DNA of 64,000 bases from positions 194,501-258,500 of the forward strand of contig JAOTOM010005100.1 of NCBI GenBank assembly GCA_034440615.1, written 5' to 3'. The translations under genes were made by a program, and so were the position numbers. The first letter of the stretch is position 1. Each line of letters begins with the position of its first letter. The DNA is from Ashinkailepas kermadecensis. Its lineage: Eukaryota > Arthropoda > Thecostraca > Neolepadidae. The notes under the pieces were generated by a model, which was not told where the DNA came from, did not search any database, and saw nothing but the letters and a program-made list of their open reading frames with translations. Below are positions 46,972 through 58,640 of this stretch, piece by piece.

Positions 46972-47172
46972 GATTCTAGGACAAATGTACGTAAGGACAA
47001 ATGTACGTATGGCAGATGTACGTAAGCAAATGTACGTAAGCAAATGTACGTTAGCTCAGATGTACGTATGACAATCGTACGTAAGCGCAGATGTACGCAT
47101 GGCTAATATACGTAAGCGCAAATGTACGTATAGCAAATGTACTATGCGCAAATGTACTATGCGCAAATGTAC
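46972..47172 (+). repeat. 16-bp TACGTA satellite, block 1
   Basis: Units of AAATGTACGTAAGCGC type, with variants TATGGC and TAAGC, about twelve in a row. Confidence 0.9.
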
Positions 47173-47179
47173 GTATGCG

Positions 47180-47275
47180 CAAAAGTCATAAAGTCATACA
47201 GTCATAAAGTGTTAAGGCTTAATAAGAGCCATAGGGGCCCATCTGGGTTAAGCCTATCTAGAAAATGTACTAGAA
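47180..47275 (-). repeat. Solo 3' end of the CR1/L2-like LINE, copy 1
   Basis: CATAAAGTCATACAGTCATAAAGTG followed by GGCTTAATAAGAGCC and CCATCTGGGTTAAGCC matches the 3' UTR end of the LINE in the arms (18,390-18,470). Only the extreme 3' end is present. Confidence 0.65.
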
Positions 47276-47487
47276 ATGTACATATGCTCACCCCAATCAA
47301 TCCCTTATATCAAGTTCCTAGGGAACTATATATCCCAGCCTATCTACCTAGCACCATTCACTTGCTATGGCATAACACACTCAACAATTACAAACTCCTC
47401 CAATCATACCCATTGTGCTACTGTAGCCAATCTCATCAGTATCACATCCCGAAGGAAGGTGCTGAATCCACTGCTAGGTACACCCTA

Positions 47488-47605
47488 TATAAAGTTATAA
47501 AGCGTTTAGACTTAATAAGAGACCCAAGGGTCCATCCAGTTAAGTCTGTAAATGGAAGATACCATAAGCCTGATAAAAAGCCCACCCCAACCATCCCACA
47601 TCCTG
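47488..47605 (-). repeat. Solo 3' end of the CR1/L2-like LINE, copy 2
   Basis: AGACTTAATAAGAGACCC, CATCCAGTTAAGTCTGTAAA and CCATAAGCCTGATAAAAAG match the arm element at 18,410-18,485. The intervening 47,276-47,487 shows no further recognised part. Confidence 0.65.
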
Positions 47606-48927
47606 AAGAAACCGGTCCACCAATATCCCACATTGATACCAATCATAAATGAGCAGGGCAACAGGGTGCATTCAAACAGGGTGCAATGGCTTACTAGCCT
47701 CTGTACAGACATCACTTTGGGAATCTGAGGAACAATCACCATCCATCACCACATATGTACCACTATAGCCTGAACCGACAACAGGAACAATGGTCATACG
47801 AACAGGTTCAGGGTGAGGTCACAGTAACAGATCACGATGATCAATGATAGCCAATATGACTTGAGAGTCTTCAACGTTAAGTATCTGTAATAAGAACACT
47901 GAAGACGTTGCTACATATGAGCGTTCCCTCACCTTATACTATTGGTAGAATACAGAAACGAGCAGCATTCCGCAAATCACATGCCAACCATTGCAACATC
48001 ATCACACTCTCGCCCAAGGCCCTTTACATGCTCTCGCCCACTCTTGCCCAATGGCTTGTTTACTTTCTAGAGAAGTGCCATTCAAGGTTGAGTAATATCC
48101 AGACACAGACCATAGTGATGGAATCACAATAGTGGCCATAATGAGTCAATAGCGCTTCCGTATCTGATAAGTGACGTATGTACTTTGCACACCCAGTATG
48201 AAAAGATACAGAGGATTGCAAGATGTCCTTAAAAGCATTTTTGTTTGCAATTTTTCGTCACAAAAAGCACTCCGCATCGCATATAATCGTATGTCAAGCG
48301 CAAGTTGCATCAAAATGACCTGAAATGAATCGCAGCGAATTAAGCGGCTGAAAAACCAAACCACGCAAAGTTTTAAACAGTACTTGCAACCACATTAAAC
48401 AGTAATGGGAGACATCGCGCAGTTTCTGCCACCAGATGGCAGTTCAGGCGAGTGTGACACGAAAGGCAGCAGGCTGTAGCCCGCTAACGCTTGGAGTGTG
48501 TGTTGAAGGGTTGTTTAGGCTGGTTTTTAACAGTTCGCGCGTAATATGTCAGTAACCATTTGATGGGATGGGTGTGTACTGTGGCTGTCCCTGTGGCTAA
48601 TATGTCAGTAACCATTTTATGGGATGGCTGTGTCCCTACATCCAGTGGAACAGGTGGGGATAAGTTCCCGGTCGAGAAATCCGAGAGAAGGCATGGATTA
48701 TGAAAATGCAAGATAATCCTCCTTGAAACGAACTAAGCACTTCCGTGTAGGCATCCATGTGCGGCACATTTAGAAAAGTCTGATTGTGTTGCTGAGATGT
48801 GGCATGATGAGTATTTCTAGACAAACATGAAATATGCTAATGTTCGCTTGCCGAATGCCGACGATCTTCCTCATGTACTGTGTTTGAATGCCTTACGGTC
48901 GGAGCAGTGCCTGGGAGGGCACTTCGT
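47606..48927. other. No recognised gene
   Basis: Open frames are short. A direct repeat of GATGGGATGG...AATATGTCAGTAACCATTT occurs at about 48,545 and 48,600. Nothing else identified. Confidence 0.4.
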
Positions 48928-49808
48928 AAAGTATGTAAGCGCAAATGTACGTAAGCGCAAATGTACGTAAGCGCAAAAGTACGTATGTGCAATTGTACGT
49001 ATGCGCAAATGTACGTTCATTTACGCATGTGTACCTTTGGGTTTACGTACATTTGGTTAGGTACATATGCCATACGTGCGTTTGGGGCAACCGGACAAAT
49101 GTACGTAAGCAAATGTACGTAGGCACAGATGTACGTATGACAATTGTACGTAAGCGCAGGTGTACGTATGGCTAACGTACGCAAGCGCAAATGTACGTAT
49201 GGCAAATGTACGTATGCGCAAATGTACGTCCATTTACGCATGCGAACCTTTGGGTTTACGTACATTTGGTTAGGTACATATGCCATACGTGCGTTTGCGG
49301 TAACCGGACAAATGTACGTAAGCAAATGTACGTAAGCGCAGATGTACGTATGGCAATTGTACGAAGCGCAGGTGTACGTATGGCTAATGTACGTAAGCGC
49401 AAATATACGTATGGTAAATGTACGTAAGCGCAAATGTACGTATGCGCAAATGTACGTAAGCGCAAATGTGCGTATGCGCAAATGTACGTAAGCGCAAATG
49501 TGCGTATGCGCAAAAGTACGTATGCGCAAATGTGCGTAAGCGCAGATATACGTAAGCACAAAAGTACGAATGCGCAAAAGTGCGTATGCGCAAATGTACG
49601 CAAGCGCAAAAGTACGTATGCGCAAATGTACGTAAGCGCAAAAGTACGCATGATTAAATGTACTTAAGCGCAAATGTACGTATGCGCAAATGTACGTATG
49701 CGCAAATGTATGTATGCACAAATGTACGTAAGCTCAAATGTACGTAAGTGTAAATGTAGGTATACGCAAGTGTACGTAAGCGCAAATGTACGTAAGTGTA
49801 AAAGAGTT
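48928..49808 (+). repeat. 16-bp TACGTA satellite, main block, with higher-order unit
   Basis: Tandem TGTACGTAAGCGCAAA / TGTACGTATGCGCAAA units. Two copies of an ~85-bp non-satellite phrase (starting CATTTACGCATG at 49,018 and 49,232, containing ACATTTGGTTAGGTACAT and an ACCGGACAAATG end) make a 214-bp higher-order period. A 234-codon minus-strand frame across it is a by-product of the 48-base codon period and is not a gene. Confidence 0.93.
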
Positions 49809-50467
49809 AGCTTGGAGCGTCTTAATCCCATAAATTCAGTCACCGCCCCAGTCGGGGCCGTTCAATGGACCTTGCACCTCCCCCGCCCTCTCCGGCGCCT
49901 GGCGCCAGAGATGTGACCTCAATACTGTGCAGCCGGTACCAAACCCAGTTCACATAAAGTTATACGTTTGGCTGTCCCGTAACCGTAATTGGTATAATCC
50001 CGTAAGCCTTCCGATTGTAAAATTGTACCGTAATTGTAACTGTAAAGAGTGTACCATAAATATCACATAGTACCCATCACTAAATGCAGGCCCACTTCCG
50101 ACGAACCTTCTAGAACATGGATGTGACGTAAATGGGCGGTTCTGGCTCAACGACCAATGAAATGCCGGGGGTCTGTGCCTGTGAGGGGCCCACCCCAGGC
50201 GGCCAGTCAGTCAGGCTTGGATCCTCACGGCGAGCGGACCGCTGCTGCGCGCGCGCTTCCCAACTAAATTCGGCTTCTAAATTCATAGGAAAGGCAGTAT
50301 CACGGCTTACCTTCAGAGGAGAAAGTTCTGTACGGTGTCTGTCGGTCTCGTGTGATCGTGCGAGTGCTGCAGGCAATACAGGGCAGCTAAAAGGACTGGT
50401 ACTTTCGTGACCGGGGTTATCGAGACGACGAGGTTCCTAGACTTTCGCGTGCCAATATAGGACTTTC
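49809..50467. other. No recognised gene between satellite blocks
   Basis: A GC-rich stretch around 50,130-50,300 and a TGTAACTGTAA-type AT-rich part before it. No motif recognised. Confidence 0.4.
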
Positions 50468-50719
50468 CTACATAAGCGCAAAAGTACGTAAGCGCAAACG
50501 TACGTAAGCGCAAATGTACGTACGCACAAAAGTACCTAAGCGCAAATGTACCTAAGTGCAACAGTACGTAAACGTAAAAGAATGCAAGAGCAAATGTACG
50601 TATGAGCCAATGTACGTACATTTAGGCATACGTGCCTTTGCGTTTAAGCACATTTGGTTAAGTACATATGCCATACGTGCATTTGCTCTTACGTACATTT
50701 ACCATACGTAAATTTGCGC
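50468..50719. repeat. 16-bp satellite, block 3, changing orientation
   Basis: Units read TACGTAAGCGCAAA up to about 50,620. After a copy of the CATTTAGGCATACG phrase they run in reverse (TTACGTACATTTACCATACG) to 50,719, where the TTAA MITE starts. Confidence 0.85.
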
Positions 50720-50723
50720 TTAA

Positions 50724-51723
50724 CCCGCGCACGTCCGGGGGGGGGGGGCGGATATCTGCCCCCCCCCTGCGGTTTTTCCTACTTTGCCGCCATACTAATC
50801 GGGTTATAGCAAGGCCAAACCTCGCATGGCTGCTCAGTGGTCTTTTCCGCATATCCTCATAAATTTTTGACCCTGGGTCATCTCAAGTCAGGTCACAAGG
50901 TCAGGCGAAGTGACCTAACGTCCCTCCGAGTTCTAGGTGGCATCACTCCCACAATAATTGGGCGATTGATTTCAAACTTATATCACGTCATGATCTTATC
51001 AGGGTCTATAATATGTATATCACGGTTTTTTTGTAGCGTTGACCTGAGGTCAGGTCGTGGCCATGGCTTACCCATTATAGGCCTATGTAAAAATATACAA
51101 ATGTTTCCTGGTTACATATTTGCTCTCGGAATGACCTCCAACCGTTATTGCGTGTAGTTGGAAGCTATTCGCAATGCTACCGCTGACATTTTTGCTCAGC
51201 TGAGGTCACCTGAAAACACTAGCACATTTATGCGCATTATATCGCAATGCATTGAGCTAGAAGGCTGAAATTACCGTCATTGTGCTTGTATCGCCAAGAC
51301 GTGTCGATTGATATATTACATTACCTTCCTACTCTACCCCATGACCTTGACCTGAGGTCATTGTTTCGGTGACCCATCTGTTGACCTGACCTTAAATTAC
51401 ACAGCGTATGTCGATAGCACATTTCAAGGGCTGTCGAATAGCATTTGCAGTTTGTTTCTATCTGTTACAGGTCCTGAGATATGTGCCAATATCTGAGGGT
51501 CCCACCCGATCTGGTCGAATTTGACATATGATGACCTAGCGACCTAAATATTGACCTGAGCGAGAAAATGACCGAAATACTTGCGATAGAGCTTGTCACC
51601 AGCTATCCAAAGCCGTTTTCCGTTTGTCGCTACCTAGCATAGTTCTCGAGATCTTAGGGGGGTGGCAGACATCTGCCCCCCCCGGACATGCGAAGTTGGC
51701 GCGGACCGCCGGACGTGCGAGTG
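50724..51723. mobile_element. TTAA-flanked MITE, 1,000 bp, inserted in the satellite
   Basis: TTAA at 50,720-50,723 and 51,724-51,727. The ends are CCCGCGCACGTCCGG and CCGGACGTGCGAGTG. Subterminal G-run/C-run hairpins lie near both ends (GGGGCGGATATCTGCCCC-like on the left, GGTGGCAGACATCTGCC on the right). The interior has repeated GACCTGAGGTCA motifs. It has the same architecture as the MITE in LINE B but differs in terminal sequence, so it is a sibling family. Confidence 0.85.
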
Positions 51724-51727
51724 TTAA

Positions 51728-51822
51728 GTAAATTTGGCATACGTACATCTGCACTTACGTACAATTGCCATACGTACATTTGTGCATACGTACTTTTGCG
51801 CATACGTACATTTGCGAGAAGG
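51728..51822 (-). repeat. 16-bp satellite, block 4 (after the MITE)
   Basis: Reverse-orientation units (CATACGTACATTTGTGCATACG) continue the array broken by the MITE. Confidence 0.88.
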
Positions 51823-51827
51823 CTGCC

Positions 51828-52320
51828 TGAAGTTCTGAGGCCCTGAAAGATAGAGAGCCCTATGAATTTAAAAAAGGGGGATCTCTGGGATTTTGAGGAT
51901 TTCAGAGAGCTGAAGGAGACGTCCTGGATGATGGAGAGCCTCTAGACAATTGAGGAATTTGTGGGCTCGTGAGGGCTGGGGGAGTTCCGATATTCAGAGG
52001 ATCAGCTGGGAACGAGCGGTTCATGGGAGCTGGAGTGGGACCCTTGAAGCTTGATTAGCCCTTGAGAAAGCTGAAAGGTTCCCTCGAAGTTGGAGATGCT
52101 TCTTCAAGCTGGAGCGCCCGAAGCTGAAGGGCCGGATAAAGCTCGGGTGCTTATTAAAGTCTGGTGGCTACTTGTGGCTGCATGGTGCCGTTTCTAGTTT
52201 GCTGGCATTAGCAGCGTTTGAGGAATCCTGGCAGAGTGAGTACGACTTGAACTTGCGGAGCCCTGGGAGTTGCAGGTATTCTGGAAATTTGAAGAATTCG
52301 AGGGCCTTTTAGAAATAGGA
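51828..52320 (+). repeat. Degenerate ~20-bp minisatellite, purine-rich strand
   Basis: Units like GAGCCCTTGAAGCTGGAGG, 19-22 bp, strongly diverged; clearest at 51,835-51,960 and 52,020-52,140. Its form recalls the reverse complement of the minisatellite at the arm spacer, which may be a related family. Confidence 0.6.
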
Positions 52321-53275
52321 ATAGGGTCAGTTGGTGTCCATCAGGGGTCTCTTCTAATGGCACCAAGCGCACCGTACATATCTACACGAACGGCTATCAT
52401 TTTGGTATATTTTCGAAATGGCACATGCCCAGCCGACCTCCGACGCAGACCTTTGTTCTCCTGATACTATTGTGTGCCCACCCGTACTTGAGAAGGGAAG
52501 CGCGAGAGCAGAATCTCCGCGAAGCATATGTTCTATGAGGTAGCGCAAACAAGATGTTCCAAAATACTGCTACTATGTCAAGATTTATGCTGTCTGCTCT
52601 GTTTGGGGCACCGCGGTCGGTGTCCAGCAGCGTCTTGTGATCCACATCATGCCAATGCGCTTCATTCCAAGCCTTGTCCTTGTACAATTCCACCGTAGAA
52701 TCAGCCCTTGTAATCTGCGTTATTTGTCCTCCACCATTTGTAAAAATGAAGTTTCACCCATACTCTTATCCCATGCGGCATGGGATTGAACAAGATACTA
52801 CCGTTTGGAGTCAATGTCTACAGCTACAGTCATCAGTGAATCAAACGATACTTGGAGGTGGGACGCGCATGTTCCGACGAAATACAAAGGACGAGACCCA
52901 TTCCAGTTCCACACTCACCGCGTCCGAGCACGAGAGCACCGGCACGTCAGGCGGCTGCGGCGCGAACGTGTCTCTCCGGCCGAGGGTGCCCATGTTGTCG
53001 GTCGGTCAGAGGCAGAGCGAGCCACCTAACCTAACCCTGCCGCCCCGCCGTCGGCACTGCGCTCCAGCCATGAACCCGTCGCTTCACCGGCCGGTCACAG
53101 CCAGCGGGCATGCGCCGTCGGCCGGCCCGATCATTGCACCCGCCACCCTTCCTCTCTCACCACCATACTCGTGCGCCTCCGTCCTCTGCTCCGGCGACCC
53201 CCAGAGACGGCAATATCGTCCGGCCCGTGTCGATGTACATCGGCGCCGGCAATTACGGCCGGCTTATGAGCCAGT
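52321..53275 (+). other. GC-rich stretch with a possible unrecognised exon
   Basis: A plus-strand frame from about 53,150 to 53,271 encodes ATPRDGNIVRPVSMYIGAG, then NYGRLMSQ, followed by a GTGCGT donor-like sequence. A longer frame (52,674-53,387, 237 codons, Ser/Pro/Arg-rich) overlaps it in another register. Neither has a motif I know. GC content is much higher than in the flanks, as in the cyclase exons. Confidence 0.3.
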
Positions 53276-53513
53276 GCGTAGCCAGAACATTAACGAACCC
53301 GCCCATCATAATTTGCCGCTGAGATTGTCCGAGGCGGTGCTCACGGTCATATTGACGAATCGGGATCTTCTACAATTAACATTCTGACGACGATGCGTAA
53401 CCAGAACATTAATGAACCCGCCCATCATAATTTGCCGCTGTGATTGCCCGAGGCGGTGCTCTCGGTCATCTTGACGTATCGGGGTATTCTACAATTAACG
53501 TTCTGACGACGCT
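53276..53513 (+). repeat. 119-bp tandem duplication
   Basis: GCGTAGCCAGAACATTAACG at 53,276 returns as GCGTAACCAGAACATTAATG at 53,395, with several substitutions across the unit. The first unit overlaps the donor-like site of the possible exon before it. Confidence 0.85.
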
Positions 53514-53784
53514 GTAGGGTGGAAGTTGACGGCGTTGCCATGCGCAGTATCACTGTAACTGTCGTTCAAGCCGCGAGTGACGACTGCGTGTGAGCATGCT
53601 TTTTCTGGTCCGCACCTTTGCTTTTTGGAAATACATTGTGAATCGCCAGGTATTCCAAAAATTTCGTCCACCCGTGGTAGCAAAGCAGCGTAGCGGGTTC
53701 AAGTCTGGCATACTCATTTCTACACCACTTCGAAATTGTATATGGACAATTCTACACAAGTGTTCGGCCACTGACCTAAGTTAT

Positions 53785-54228
53785 CTGAAATCTGACTACC
53801 TATGGCATGGCTCAACCACTGCTAATATAGGGGTGTCTCTGCCGTCGGCAGGGTGTGGGATGTATGGGAGCGGGGGAGGAGGCTATGGGGGTGCTGTGGT
53901 TGGGGTTGTTGCTGCTGTGGTTGCTGTTGTTGTGGCTGCTGTTGCGGTCATCTCTCGGGTTGTGCGAAAAAGAACCTACCAAACCAAACTAAACCAATTT
54001 GAGCTGACTCTCTCCTTTGCTTTTTGTGTCAGTATGTTGGTGTTGTGTTTGTTGCCCCACCATCTCCACCGCACATTCCCCAACCCCAGCCGGCTTGGTG
54101 TTGTTTTAACTATCTTCCCCGATACGTATTTATATGTTGTGCAAGGTCAAAGTTTTGGGTACACGATATGGGTAAGTGAGTGCCACTCGTTAAATTAGAA
54201 CGAATACATTGTATTTGAAAATTAAGGA
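53785..54228 (+). repeat. Inverted repeat flanking LINE C, left copy
   Basis: AAATCTGACT, CTCTGCCGTC, CTCTCGGGTTGTG, AACCTACCAAACC, AGCCGGCTTG and GAGTGCCACTCG occur in this order here. They return in reverse complement and reverse order at 61,405-61,783. Part of this copy (53,866-53,955) is expanded with TGCTGT-type simple repeats. Confidence 0.7.
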
Positions 54229-54710
54229 GCATGAAAATTAAGGAGTAAAAAAGGAGTAATATCTCGTGAAATGGGTCGGGTAGGGATATGAGGGATGGAC
54301 GGAGGATGCACGTGCATACCAGGAGCGTTTACCGGTCCTGCTAGCGTAAGGTATATATACATGTAAACCTTGAGCATAGAAATGTTTGAGGGCACTAGCA
54401 GAGACACCGAGCAGCTACTCAGCATTTTGTGGACAGGAGGGGCAGTGAAAAGGGACTGCTTGTGAGCAAATATGGAGCATAGCTTGAGCTAACGGTCAGG
54501 AATAATACGCACGAGTCGGTTCCTAACATCCGTTACGTAGGACCCTGGTGTCGAAGCGGCCGTGAACAATGGCAATGGCTCGACCCTAGAGCACGCATGT
54601 TGAAAACCATGCGTGCAACAATCTCTGTCTTCCCCTCCCTGTCCAATGCACTCGGCCCTTACACTACCAGGACTAAGCCATTCACATTATAGTCAAGTTT
54701 CAGTTTTGTT
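54229..54710. other. No gene between the inverted repeat and LINE C
   Basis: Contains a perfect short hairpin GCACGCATG...CATGCGTGC at 54,591-54,616. Nothing else recognised. Confidence 0.45.
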
Positions 54711-54716
54711 GGGTTG

Positions 54717-54748
54717 GGCACTTCGGCCTGCTCAGGCCATTTCGTGCC
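54717..54748 (-). other. Hairpin in LINE C 3' UTR
   Basis: GGCAC (54,717-54,721) pairs with GTGCC (54,744-54,748) and GGCCTG (54,725-54,730) with CAGGCC (54,733-54,738), giving a two-part stem near the 3' end. Position and shape suit a recognition hairpin for the element's own reverse transcriptase; that is inference. Confidence 0.6.
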
Positions 54749-54788
54749 GTGAGTAGAATGGATGAGAATTTATGTTATGACAGTCAGT

Positions 54789-57700
54789 TTATAACTCTTG
54801 AAGTAAGTTGGTTTTTCGGAGAAAAGTGAAAAGTAGATTGATGAGGAAAGGGTGTTATGCCCTTTCCCACATTATCTCCTAATAGTGTGGGTAGAGAAAA
54901 GGGGATGTTATGTGTACGGCAGTAGTTGGTAAGTGTTTTTCGATGTTCATGGTATTTTTGACAGCGTAGGAGAATGTGTGAAACGGTAAGATGAGTGTTG
55001 CATGATGGGCATGAAGGTCGTGGTGATGCTGTGTAAATATATCGATGGGTGAGAAAAGTGTGACCTATGCGGAGCCGTGATATAACTTTTTCTTCTTGTC
55101 TGTTTTTTGGTATGATGTGGTCCAGTTTTCGATGACAGGTTTGATGAGACGTAATTGTGTGTGGTTTGTGGTTTCAGTCCATTGTTGGTTCCAAAAATGT
55201 CGAATGTTTTGTCGTATTGTTGATTTGATGGCGTCAAAATGTGGTGGGATTTCTGTGATGTGTGGTAATTGTAATGATTGTTTGGCCAAATTATCTGCTT
55301 TCTCGTTTCCTGGGATGCCACAGTAGCTGGGCACCCACAGGAAACGGACCTTCATGCCATCAGATGAAGTGTTTCAAGTGTGTTATAAATGGAAATATGG
55401 CAATTGTGCGAAAAGGAAAGTGAAGAAAGAGATTGAAGAACAGATTTTGAGTCGGAACAAATGACGACATGGCCCATGGGGTGACAAATTGAACGGTCGC
55501 GGACATAGCGAAGGGCAGTGAGAATGGCGTATAATTCGGATGGAGGTCGAATAACACCATTTTCCCGAACCTTCGGATAAAAATGGAGGTCCCGTTTGGC
55601 AAGCGATGTTGTTGTGTGTATGTACCGGAAACAATGGCATTTCCTGTGCAATTTGCGTCTTTGGATCCGTCGGTGAAAACAAAAGGAACATGGTGATAAC
55701 GAGAACAAAACTGGTGGAATTTTTGTTTGGCGTATTCTGGACAAAGCTGTGATTTTGGAGTGGTGGTGAGATAGAAAATATGTCTCTCGGCCATCTGCCA
55801 CGGTGGTGTAGTTGGTGAAGAAAGAGCTGTAATATGTGGAATGTTGTATTGGAGTTGTGTAGAAAATGTTTTAATGCGTGAAGCTATGGTAAGCCCGGTT
55901 CGCTTTTCGGCGGGACCTAAATATTCGTGGTGTAGATTTGGGAGAATTTGTAAAGATGCGTGTGTGGGGTGGTGTTCTCTAAATTGAATTTTTGCGGCAT
56001 ATCTGAGTGTTTGTTCAATTCTTCGGAGACCTAATGGTGGAATTCCTGATTCGATTTGTAAAGAAGTAATGGGAGACGTGGTCATTGCACCGCGTGCTAT
56101 GCGAATAAATTTATTTTGTAAGGTGTCCAAAAGTTTCAAAGCGGAGGTACTGCCACTTGCGTAAACTATGGAGCCATATTCTATGATGGAAGAACCAAGG
56201 ATTTGTATTATTATAATAGCGTGTGACGATCGGATCAGAATGATGAAGACGTAATACAGCGAAATAAATTGAGTCTGTGAAAACATTTGGTCTGGATGTG
56301 TTTGACGTGCTGGTGCATTGAAAGCTTGCCATCGAAAATAACACCAAGAAATTTGAACGAATTTACAAAATGTATGTCAGTGTTTCCGAGGTGCAGTGGT
56401 GTATCTGGATTTGGGCACGGAGTTGATTTGCTGAATATCATTGTGGCAGATTTTGGAGCTGAAAATGTGAAACCGTATTTGATGGACCATTGGTGTATCC
56501 GGTCAAGTGCGTTTTGGAGTCTAAATAAGCAATGTGTTTCATTTGTATCTGTGCACCAAATTGCGCTGTCATCTGCAAAAAGGGAGTGTGATATCTTAGG
56601 TGGCATGTCGGTGAAAATATCGTTAATGATGATGTTGAATAAGACTGGTGATAAACAGCTTCCCTGTGGTAATCCATTTTTCATGAAATGTAACTCGGAA
56701 ATCGCTGACCTGCACCGGAGATGAAAATGACGGGAACCGGACAAAAATCCTATCAAATAATGGGCTAAATTTCCTTTGACGCCGAAGTGAAGAAGTTTGG
56801 AAATTAATGCCGGTTTGTATACCATATCATACGCTTTACTAATGTCTAAAATACTGCAATGGTGTGTTCATTTTTGGTGTGTTTGCAATGGTGTGTTCAT
56901 TTTTTTTTATAACCAAGGCGTATGTCAGTTTCTAATCGAATGAGATGATCTATTGTACCGTGGCCATGACGAAAGCCGCATTGAATTGGAGATAACAGAT
57001 GATTTGTTTCTAAGTACCAGGTCAGTCTTTTTACAATCATACGTTCTAAAAGCTTTCCTAGACAACTGGTGAGAGCGATGGGTCGGAAATTGTTGGAGTT
57101 GCTGTGGTTTTTGCCGGGTTTTGGAATAGGGATGAAGGGGTCTTCCTTCCAGGTTTCGGCGAAAGTATGGCCAGACCATAATGCATTAAATGTTTGTAAG
57201 ATGCAATGTTTTGTGTCGTTGGATAAATGTCTGAAAAAGGAATAATGTATATTGTCGGGACCTACATAAGTATTACCGGCTGAGGAAATTGCAGTATCTA
57301 GTTCTGAAACTTGAAACGGGATATTGTATGTTTCAGTGTTGTCCGAATCGAATTGTGCCAAATCGGTGTGAAATGTGTCTTGTACATTTTGTAGGAATTC
57401 CGATCTGTAGTTGTTGTCAGAGCTATTGTGAGCCATGGTGTCCGCTATTGTATTTACTATTGTTTGTGGGTCTGTAATTGTGGTGTTTTGAATTTGGAGT
57501 GCCGGGAGTGCATCCTGATAATCGGCGGATTGACTGCCAGATTTTGCTTAAAGGTGTTCGAGAGGTGGGTTGTTGTAAATATAGTGACCATGAACGGCGA
57601 CGAGCTTCGCGAATGATGCGGCGTGTCTTCGCACGTTCATAATTACGGCTGACTAAATTTTGTTGGTCGGGATGGCGTAAATATTTTATAAATGCTCTCT

Positions 57701-58640
57701 TTCTTGCGGCTATTGCTCGGGAAACTTCTATCGACCACCAGGGGACTGGTGTTATTTTTGTGGAAGGCTTTGTTAGTGGAATAGCGGTGGAAGCTGCTTC
57801 GAGAAGTGTTTTGGTAACTTGGTTGATGTTTTCGACGGGAGAAATGTTGGGGTTGTATTGAATATGTGAAAGTTCCTGAAAAGTTGTCCAACCGGCCTTC
57901 GAAATTTTCCAGCGAGGGATAAAACTGGGTGTCGTATCTGCCGCAGTTGATAATGTGGGTGTTAATTTAATGGGGTAATGATCGCTGTCATGAATATCAG
58001 TGTCTATGGTCCAATCATAATCATTGGCCAGAGTCGGAGAGCATATGGATAAATCAATAACTGTTTCTGTATTATGTCCAAGGTGAAAAAGGTTGGTTCT
58101 CCGGTGTTCAGTAATACTAAACTATGTCGGTCTTAAATTTGTTCCATGATGCGGCCACGAGTGTCTGTAAGTGTGCGTGTTCTATCCCACGCTGGGCTAT
58201 GGGCATTAAAATCGCCAAGTAATATGAAAGGATTCTTGAATTGTATTATGAGGTTGTCTAATTGTATCAAAATGTTTGTGTTATCTGTTTGTGGTGGAAT
58301 ATAAATGGAACATACATCCACATTCCTGCCATACAAACGTAAAGTACAAGCTACGGCTTGTAAAGGTTAATTCAGTGTGATTTGTGTATGTGTAAAATCA
58401 TTGTTGATGTACAGTGCTGTACCGCCACTGCGATGTGGTCCACGGACCTCATCGTGACGGTACAGTGAGTAATTGGAAAGATTGAAGTTAAATGTATCTG
58501 TAGGCAAAAACCATGTTTCTTGAAGTACTATGAGAATAGGTGCGAGAATATTAAAAAAAAGCTTTCATTTCGGCTCATTTTGATATCAGGCTACAATTCC
58601 ATTGCAAAAAAAGTAGACATCGGGAAGAGTTAATGTTTGT
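54789..58640 (-). pseudogene. LINE C ORF2 (endonuclease, reverse transcriptase, RNase H)
   Basis: Endonuclease: FLQWNCSLIS near 58,610, LQETWFLP, GGTALYI, then SIYIPP and FILLGDFNAHSPAWD (58,336-58,133). Linker: VPWWSIEVSRAIAARKRA. RT: VGPDNIHYSFFRH, FRPIALTSCLGKLLERM and FRHGHGTIDH (57,300-56,930), LPQGSCLSPVLFNI, HSLFADDSAIW (about 56,570), FKFLGVIFDGKLS. RNase H: FVFTDGSKDANC (about 55,680), ELYAILTALRYV, VICSDSKSVLQSL, and FLWVPSYCGIPGNEKADNLA. Tail: RLRIGHTFLTHRY and CPSC..H...SHILLRC, stop TAA at 54,789-54,791. Frameshifts occur near 58,130, 57,430, 56,880, 56,240, 55,650 and 55,080; the RNase H WVPSYCG lacks the usual His. Confidence 0.85.

Noticed and set aside
49017..49721. 234-codon minus-strand frame with TF(A)LTYICAYVHLR-like repeats
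   Set aside because: The 16-bp satellite gives a 48-base codon period with few stops; not a repeat protein gene, and no CRISPR-like spacers are present (eukaryotic DNA, tandem without unique spacers).
53665..53720. tRNA-like GTGGTAGCAAAGCAGCG...GGGTTCAAGTC
   Set aside because: Box-like words occur, but spacing and pairing do not support a tRNA, and no second copy of the surrounding sequence was seen.
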